DNA from: Ustulina deusta
Lineage: Eukaryota > Ascomycota > Sordariomycetes > Xylariales > Xylariaceae
Direction: 5' to 3'
DNA length: 64,000 bases
Assembly: GCA_023159155.1 (NCBI GenBank)
Contig: JAJNNX010000019.1
Location: 186,001 to 250,000, forward strand
Program-made: the position numbers and the translations under genes
The notes under the pieces: generated by a model
What the model was told of the DNA's origin: nothing
What the model saw: the letters and a program-made list of their open reading frames with translations, nothing else
Databases searched by the model: none
Shown here: positions 59,289 to 64,000 of the stretch, in pieces
How the letters are laid out: every line of letters starts with the position of its first letter
How positions within the stretch are numbered: the stretch's first letter is position 1

Positions 59289-60126
59289 TTAACTGATCTT
59301 GGTCGCACCAATACATACATCACAGCTTCCAGCGCCTGGGCTGTGTGTAATTGTTGAGTTCTTTAACCAGCAATTCGATTTGGTGGTGTTGGCCATGTCG
59401 ACCCGAAGGGTGACGGAACCACACGAGCTGTTCACTCCCCAAAGCTGCGAGTTGTACGTGTACTGTGAGCACGCCTCCAAACAATCATCCATAGAGTAAG
59501 CGATGATGCCGATGATGTCCGCTAAAATGATCTCGTTACCATTCTTGTCTTTTCGGTTACCGTGGCCGAAATCTACACCACAATACACCAGAAACTTCTC
59601 CTGATCTTGGGTGACCTGTATAGATCCCGCGAGAGTATCGCAGTCAACACTGATATTGAAGACTTTCGAAGGCGGTTCAATTTTGTAGTTGACTAGCAGG
59701 CCCCCAGTTGTAGTCTGAAAAGCAGCTGAGCTAGTAGTAGTTGTGAGAGGGAGATCCTTCGTAGTTATCGGAGACGCATTTTCGCACTGACTTTCGACCG
59801 AATAACAATAGCATGTTAGCTGGTGTCATTATAGTAAGCACTAAGAGAACCGCGCGGTGGATTTTGGCAATCACTCACTTTGAGTTGTTATTGTCGCAGG
59901 ATTGCACAACGCCCAGGTTTTGTCGACAGCTCGCCAGTGAGGCTCCAAGACCCCCTCCAACTGCGCCCCCTACTATGAGAGCCGTTGCTGTAACTGTAAT
60001 CGTGATTATGCAAATCCAGTTTCTCCAACTTCCCTCTTTCTTAAAAGGCAGGTGATCATTGTTATTTGTAGAATGATGCCGGTATTGGTGAGGCGCTACT
60101 TCGAGGCCTGGTGATATTGCCCGCAT
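59289..60126 (-). CDS. Single-pass membrane protein with cysteine-rich (apple/PAN-like) ectodomain
   Basis: Two exons, 60126-59879 and 59790-59289, joined in phase 2 over an 88-bp intron with GTGAGT donor. An in-frame ATG at 60231 would add 35 residues; 60126 (MRAISPGLEVAPHQY) resembles known family starts better. A cytosolic part of about 38 residues is followed by a membrane helix (WICIITITVTATALIVGGAVGGGLGASLA). The ectodomain begins with a Thr/Ser-rich stalk and has VYCGVDFGHG, ADIIGIIAYSMDDCLEACSQY and SNCWLKNS, the spaced cysteines common to a Pezizomycotina surface family with an apple-like fold. N-glycosylation sequons (NIS, NSS, NTT, NST) support outside placement. A 39-bp intron near the 3' end (59280-59318) would move the stop to 59262. 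The biological role is unknown. Confidence 0.7.
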
Positions 60127-62645
60127 CTCTAATTGCACTTCTAGACCTGCTCTGGATTGTTTGGCCTCATTACCCGCTACCGTAAAATGCGAGCTGACTT
60201 TGGGTCTTGTCCTGGAAATCGATCGACGCAAGATTGTTTTGTTTGCGACGTAGGAGCAGCTGAGTGAAAAAATATTGTAATTTTCTCGCCCTCCAGATTT
60301 GGTCCGCAGTCCTTCAAAGCCAAGACCGAGTGCAAAATTTTAAGGCAGAAGATGTTACACCGCCAGGTAACTATATTTTGATTTGGGGGGCAGGAGGGGG
60401 GGGGCTTTTTTACAACAAGCCCCGATCTGTGCTACAGCGGCGTCATCGCCTGCAGACAGTTCGCACAAATGCGAGCAATGCTGATACAAGGGCCAGATCG
60501 CCGCATCCTGAAGGGGTAGTACTACGCCACCCGTCGAGAATCATAGTATAGAGAAAATATAATAAAGCAGCCGAGGACAGAAGGTCAGAGCACGCTGAAT
60601 GGGGATTGTCTCAGATGTCTGCCCAATGCTCTCCCAGCACGGCAAGGGCTCCGAGACATTTCATTGTGAAATGTGCCAAATCAATTTCCTAGGCTGACCG
60701 AGTGAGAAGTATTTAGTGTACCGGCGACTGGACAAGCAAGGCTAGGCTACGAGCGTCGCGACTTGTCGAGGCCAAGAGGGCGGATTTTGCTACCCACCAA
60801 TGGCTGGTGCCCTTGCCAGACGCCATCCCAGCCACCTGGAGGCGATGCCAGAGCTGTGCCTTAGGTCCCTGAGGGTGCACAACAGTTCTGCCGCCGGCGA
60901 CTACGTGTGAAGCCAACTGCTACGCTTCTGTTGTGTGCGTTTGAGAGTTGGTAGCAGGATGAATTCACTGAGCTTGAAATAGATAAACCGGTACCACCAC
61001 GTGTGGATCACCGTTCAGCGACCATTCTTTGATCCTTGGGTAGCGATGCAGATCGGTGCCGACTCGGATGTCCGCTTGCTGCTTCTTCATGGATCATTTA
61101 ATCGCGGATATAATGAACAAGTGTATAAGTAGCAAGTCACGGCAGACGTTGGCTTGACGTCATACCGAGTCTTCCTACTAAGGCAAGTCAGTGGGAGGAC
61201 AAAATACGCCACGAATTAGCTAGGGCGGCAATTAACTGCAAGGAAAGAAGAAGACGACATCGTCCAAGACCCAAGCGATGAATAATATGTACAACAGCAG
61301 CCAACTTAAATCATTTGATTCTTCTGCCTCGAGACCGTTGTCCACGATCGAGGTATTACCAAGTGGTTGTCGTCATTATCTGACACTACATGGCTCAGCC
61401 CGAGCAGCACCCGAGTCTAACAAATGAATATTGCTTTTTAGCGGTCAAGGCAAAAGAGTGGCTTACTTGCATGGTGGGTATGGTAAACTCTCATAATGAT
61501 AGGTAGGTCAAACGGCGGTCGAGCGATATCGAGCTGCATAGACCGACTGAGCAAGAGATACCTACTGTACCGAGCGGATATCCTTCGATGAAGAATGGCT
61601 CGCCAAGTCGGACTGAAACAACATCAAGGCAAGGCAAATATTTGAGGAAGATTTTGTTTCCCTATTTCGGGACAATAGAGGAGTGCCACGAGCTTTCCAG
61701 GGGTTTTATGAGTGCATCACGGTCGGTCCATTAAAGTAGGATAGCACAACAGGACAGGAGACAACGCCATACCCAAGTACCTCTTGCACGGTACTTAGGT
61801 AAGGTACCTATCTACCTCAGCATGAAGAGCCCCCCCACTTTGATAGGCTAGTGGACACATCACCGAGAGCACCCCTGGCCAGCAAGGGCTGCCCCACCCA
61901 CTTGTCAGGCATTGTTTACCTTCTGGACAGCCCACTATTGGTTGCCAGGGGAGCAAACCTGGCACAACGCAGGCAATGACGATGGCAGTGTACCGGAGGA
62001 GCTCTCACATGCAGAAGTCGGGTGCGGGCCCAAGTATGTAGGTAGGTATGAGTTGGATCTTTTTGCGCATCGCATCAACAACAGCCCATCCATCCAAGCT
62101 CTTGCCCTCTCTCACGCTTCCCACAATTAAAAAAAAACACGAGTACAACGAGAAGCACTCCACACGTCAGTCACGGTGACTTATCGTACATAATTGGTCT
62201 CACGTTTACGGGAAGCCGCTTACTTGCTACAATTGGCGTCTACGCCAACCAATCCATTCCCACAGTTGACCCAAACCCGAACTGCAATCCGGGCACTGAG
62301 TTGGTTGGATTGTCTGTCTTCTTCTCGAAGCAAATGAGCAGCCAACCGCTCGACCATCTATTGGGCCGTTAAACTCCGCTCCACTACCGTCGTCCAACCT
62401 GGTGCGGAGAGAAAACAAACAGAACAGCCCGAAGCCAATTCATCGGCCTCGAGTATAGATTGAAGTAGTTGGGAGTATGCTGCAGCCAGGTGAGCGAGCA
62501 TGATTTTTTTCCTTGACATCTGCATTCTTCAACGCCGCAATAGGTAACCCCATGTCTTGCCACGAGCCTCGTGCACATCCCGCCCCGCTCGGCCGTCCAA
62601 ACCCCTTAGGAATGTTGCGAGAGCTTACCTTGACGCCCCGGCTAG
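60127..62645. other. Long divergent intergenic region
   Basis: About 2.5 kb with no recognisable gene. It has a G-run at about 60384-60407, GTACCTATC/GGTACCTA motifs near 61795-61815 and an A run at 62127-62136. Open frames at 60713-60916 and 61912-62130 show no family features. Confidence 0.5.
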
Positions 62646-64000
62646 ATGACAACCCCGAGCCCAGCCGACGGAGAAACTGACCCCTCGGGTCTCCAGTCCT
62701 CTCAGTCTGATGCCATCAGTACTGACGCAAGCAATGCCGTGGACGCCGACGCCGCTCCGGCAACCGGCGAAAATGGCACGCCCAAGAAAACGACCCCTAC
62801 CGCCCGTCGTCGAGCGACGACGATAAAACCACCCCCTACGCTTCTACACGACTTCCTGCTCGGCCGTCCATCACCAGCTCGTGTCGCTGCAGACAAAAAG
62901 GCGGCGAAAGAAGCGATCCGACAACGGCGAATGAGCCTCGAAGCAGTCAAACAAGAGATGCGGGAAGCCACCGTGCAGCGAATCCAAGCTCCTGGAGGCG
63001 TCCGCGATAGAGTTACGAAATGGCAGCAAGTAAACGCGGCAGCAATGGCTCGGGCCGATCCACTTGCTCCCCCAAGCGAGCCTAGCGAAGTCAATGTACG
63101 GGTAGAGGAGCAGAGCGTTACCGAGGAGGATCGTGTAAGGATCAAGATGCGCCAAAAGAAAAGGCCGCCGTTAAACGTGCCGCCTATCACACCAAGCGCG
63201 GAAGGGGACGAATCCAAAAAGGGGGACCAGAAAAAGGCCGCGCCCGCGAGCCCGCCTAAGAAGCGCGTCGTGAGCGACACAAACTGGGTCAAGAGTCACA
63301 AGTCAGAGAGCCCCTCAAGAAATGCCACGCCGAAGGAAAAACACGGTGAGGGTAGCGGCTCTCCTCTCCCGAAGGATTTCCTGTCGCGGCCCAACCCAAA
63401 TCCGCCGGTTTCCCAAAAGATTCAAGAGTGGGCGAGTAGAGTGGAAATCCCAGATGAACCGCGCAAACGCTCTTACGCACCAAGATCAGTTAGTAGTAGG
63501 CCGGCCGGAAATAGTGATGGAATACGTGTAAAGTCCATACCCAGCGAAATCCCAAGCGAAAGCGATGTCCACAGCGCCGGAGTCTCTGGATCTCAGAAGT
63601 CAAGGACAATTGAAGACGATGGTATCCGTGTCAAACCTCTTCGTTTGAACGAAACACATGGAAATGACAAGAAGGCGAAGCCTCAGACAAGGACTCTTCC
63701 TGACGACGGGATTCGAGTCCGACCCATTCGCCCAGCGTCGAGGGACTCCAGCACTGTTCGAGCGACCTCAGCCCGGACTTCAAGGGTGGCAAGTCCCAGC
63801 GCAACGAACATCTCTCGTCGTCGATCACGGTCGGCCGGGGTAGAGTCTACAGAAGATTCAGAGTCGGACGAATCTAAAACGCCAACAAAGAAAAGGACGC
63901 CTACAAAAGCCAGCTCCAAGAAGTCATCTAATATCAGACCGAGGCGCGCAAAGAGCGTGGCCGAGACCGGGACTACGATGACCGAGGATGTGTCCAATGG
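62646..64000 (+). CDS. Conserved disordered protein with DDGIRV repeats, cut by window end
   Basis: Open without a stop from ATG 62646 to the end of the window, 451 codons so far. The only ordered-looking part is at about residues 65-130: LLHDFLLGRPSPARVAADKK, a helical KEAIRQRRMSLEAVKQEMREA stretch, and GVRDRVTKWQQVNAAAMA. A second short segment is FLSRPNPNPPVSQKIQEWASRV. The rest is Lys/Pro/Ser-rich. Three short repeats of the type DGIRVKSIP, DDGIRVKPLR and DDGIRVRPIR recur at spacings of about 30 residues (near 63514, 63619, 63706). Codon use is coding-like. I recognise no named family. The protein is probably scaffold-like, with the folded part beyond the window or at the N-terminal helices. 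Confidence 0.7.
   Translation, partial: MTTPSPADGETDPSGLQSSQSDAISTDASNAVDADAAPATGENGTPKKTTPTARRRATTIKPPPTLLHDFLLGRPSPARVAADKKAAKEAIRQRRMSLEAVKQEMREATVQRIQAPGGVRDRVTKWQQVNAAAMARADPLAPPSEPSEVNVRVEEQSVTEEDRVRIKMRQKKRPPLNVPPITPSAEGDESKKGDQKKAAPASPPKKRVVSDTNWVKSHKSESPSRNATPKEKHGEGSGSPLPKDFLSRPNPNPPVSQKIQEWASRVEIPDEPRKRSYAPRSVSSRPAGNSDGIRVKSIPSEIPSESDVHSAGVSGSQKSRTIEDDGIRVKPLRLNETHGNDKKAKPQTRTLPDDGIRVRPIRPASRDSSTVRATSARTSRVASPSATNISRRRSRSAGVESTEDSESDESKTPTKKRTPTKASSKKSSNIRPRRAKSVAETGTTMTEDVSN

Noticed and set aside
59092..59316. 74-codon minus ORF as a C-terminal exon of the membrane protein
   Set aside because: Its frame is not reached by the 39-bp intron join, which leads to an early stop instead.

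Overview
This window looks like part of the genome of a filamentous ascomycete (Pezizomycotina), most likely a plant-associated Sordariomycete-type fungus. The evidence is the short GT-AG introns (about 40-160 bp), the fungal-only gene families (2EXR, Sac3 with FG-like N terminus, Msy-type MscS channel, Mmc1-like protein, VAO-type flavin oxidase, NIS1-like secreted protein), a U2 snRNA with fungal sequence, and the long intergenic spacers carrying many copies of the palindrome TACCTAGGTA. The class is inferred from general gene content; no species is claimed.

Layout. The left edge (1-5311) is a decayed reducing polyketide synthase with a terminal reductase, broken by five in-frame stops, one frameshift and a deleted ketoreductase, while its introns still splice cleanly. 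Next come a 2EXR-domain gene (5895-6854) and an intronless nitronate monooxygenase with a peroxisomal C terminus (8449-9516, minus). A conserved housekeeping block follows: a disordered conserved protein (10413-11714, minus), Sac3 of the TREX-2 mRNA export complex (13224-17934), and an EF-hand mechanosensitive channel (18923-21633, minus). After this lies about 7.6 kb with no recognisable gene. A 1680-residue WW-like, prion-like protein with a coding minisatellite occupies 29224-34420.

From 34.9 to 40.2 kb the DNA is a graveyard: a structured candidate Pol III RNA or SINE-like element (34900-35080), a broken MFS transporter, a broken FAD monooxygenase and an F-box gene with an internal stop. 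The changes that can be read are mostly C-to-T or G-to-A, as expected of repeat-induced point mutation or of old decay.

From 42 kb on the genes look intact: a NIS1-like small secreted protein, UBC7, an Mmc1-like mitochondrial protein, a Myb_8-type small nuclear protein, a seven-exon Ure2-type glutathione transferase, an atypical Rho GTPase with both GTP-hydrolysis positions changed, the U2 snRNA, an enoyl-CoA isomerase/hydratase ending in AKL, a six-exon vanillyl-alcohol-oxidase-type flavoenzyme, a single-pass membrane protein with a cysteine-rich ectodomain, and the start of a disordered conserved protein running off the right edge.

The genes do not form one pathway. Two themes recur: peroxisomal or aromatic catabolism (nitronate monooxygenase, enoyl-CoA isomerase, VAO-type oxidase) and the loss of what may have been secondary-metabolism genes (PKS, MFS, FAD monooxygenase). 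The strongest candidates for something undescribed are the structured RNA at 34.9 kb and the predicted GTPase-dead Rho protein. Exon joins were worked out by hand from splice signals and reading frame and have no transcript support.
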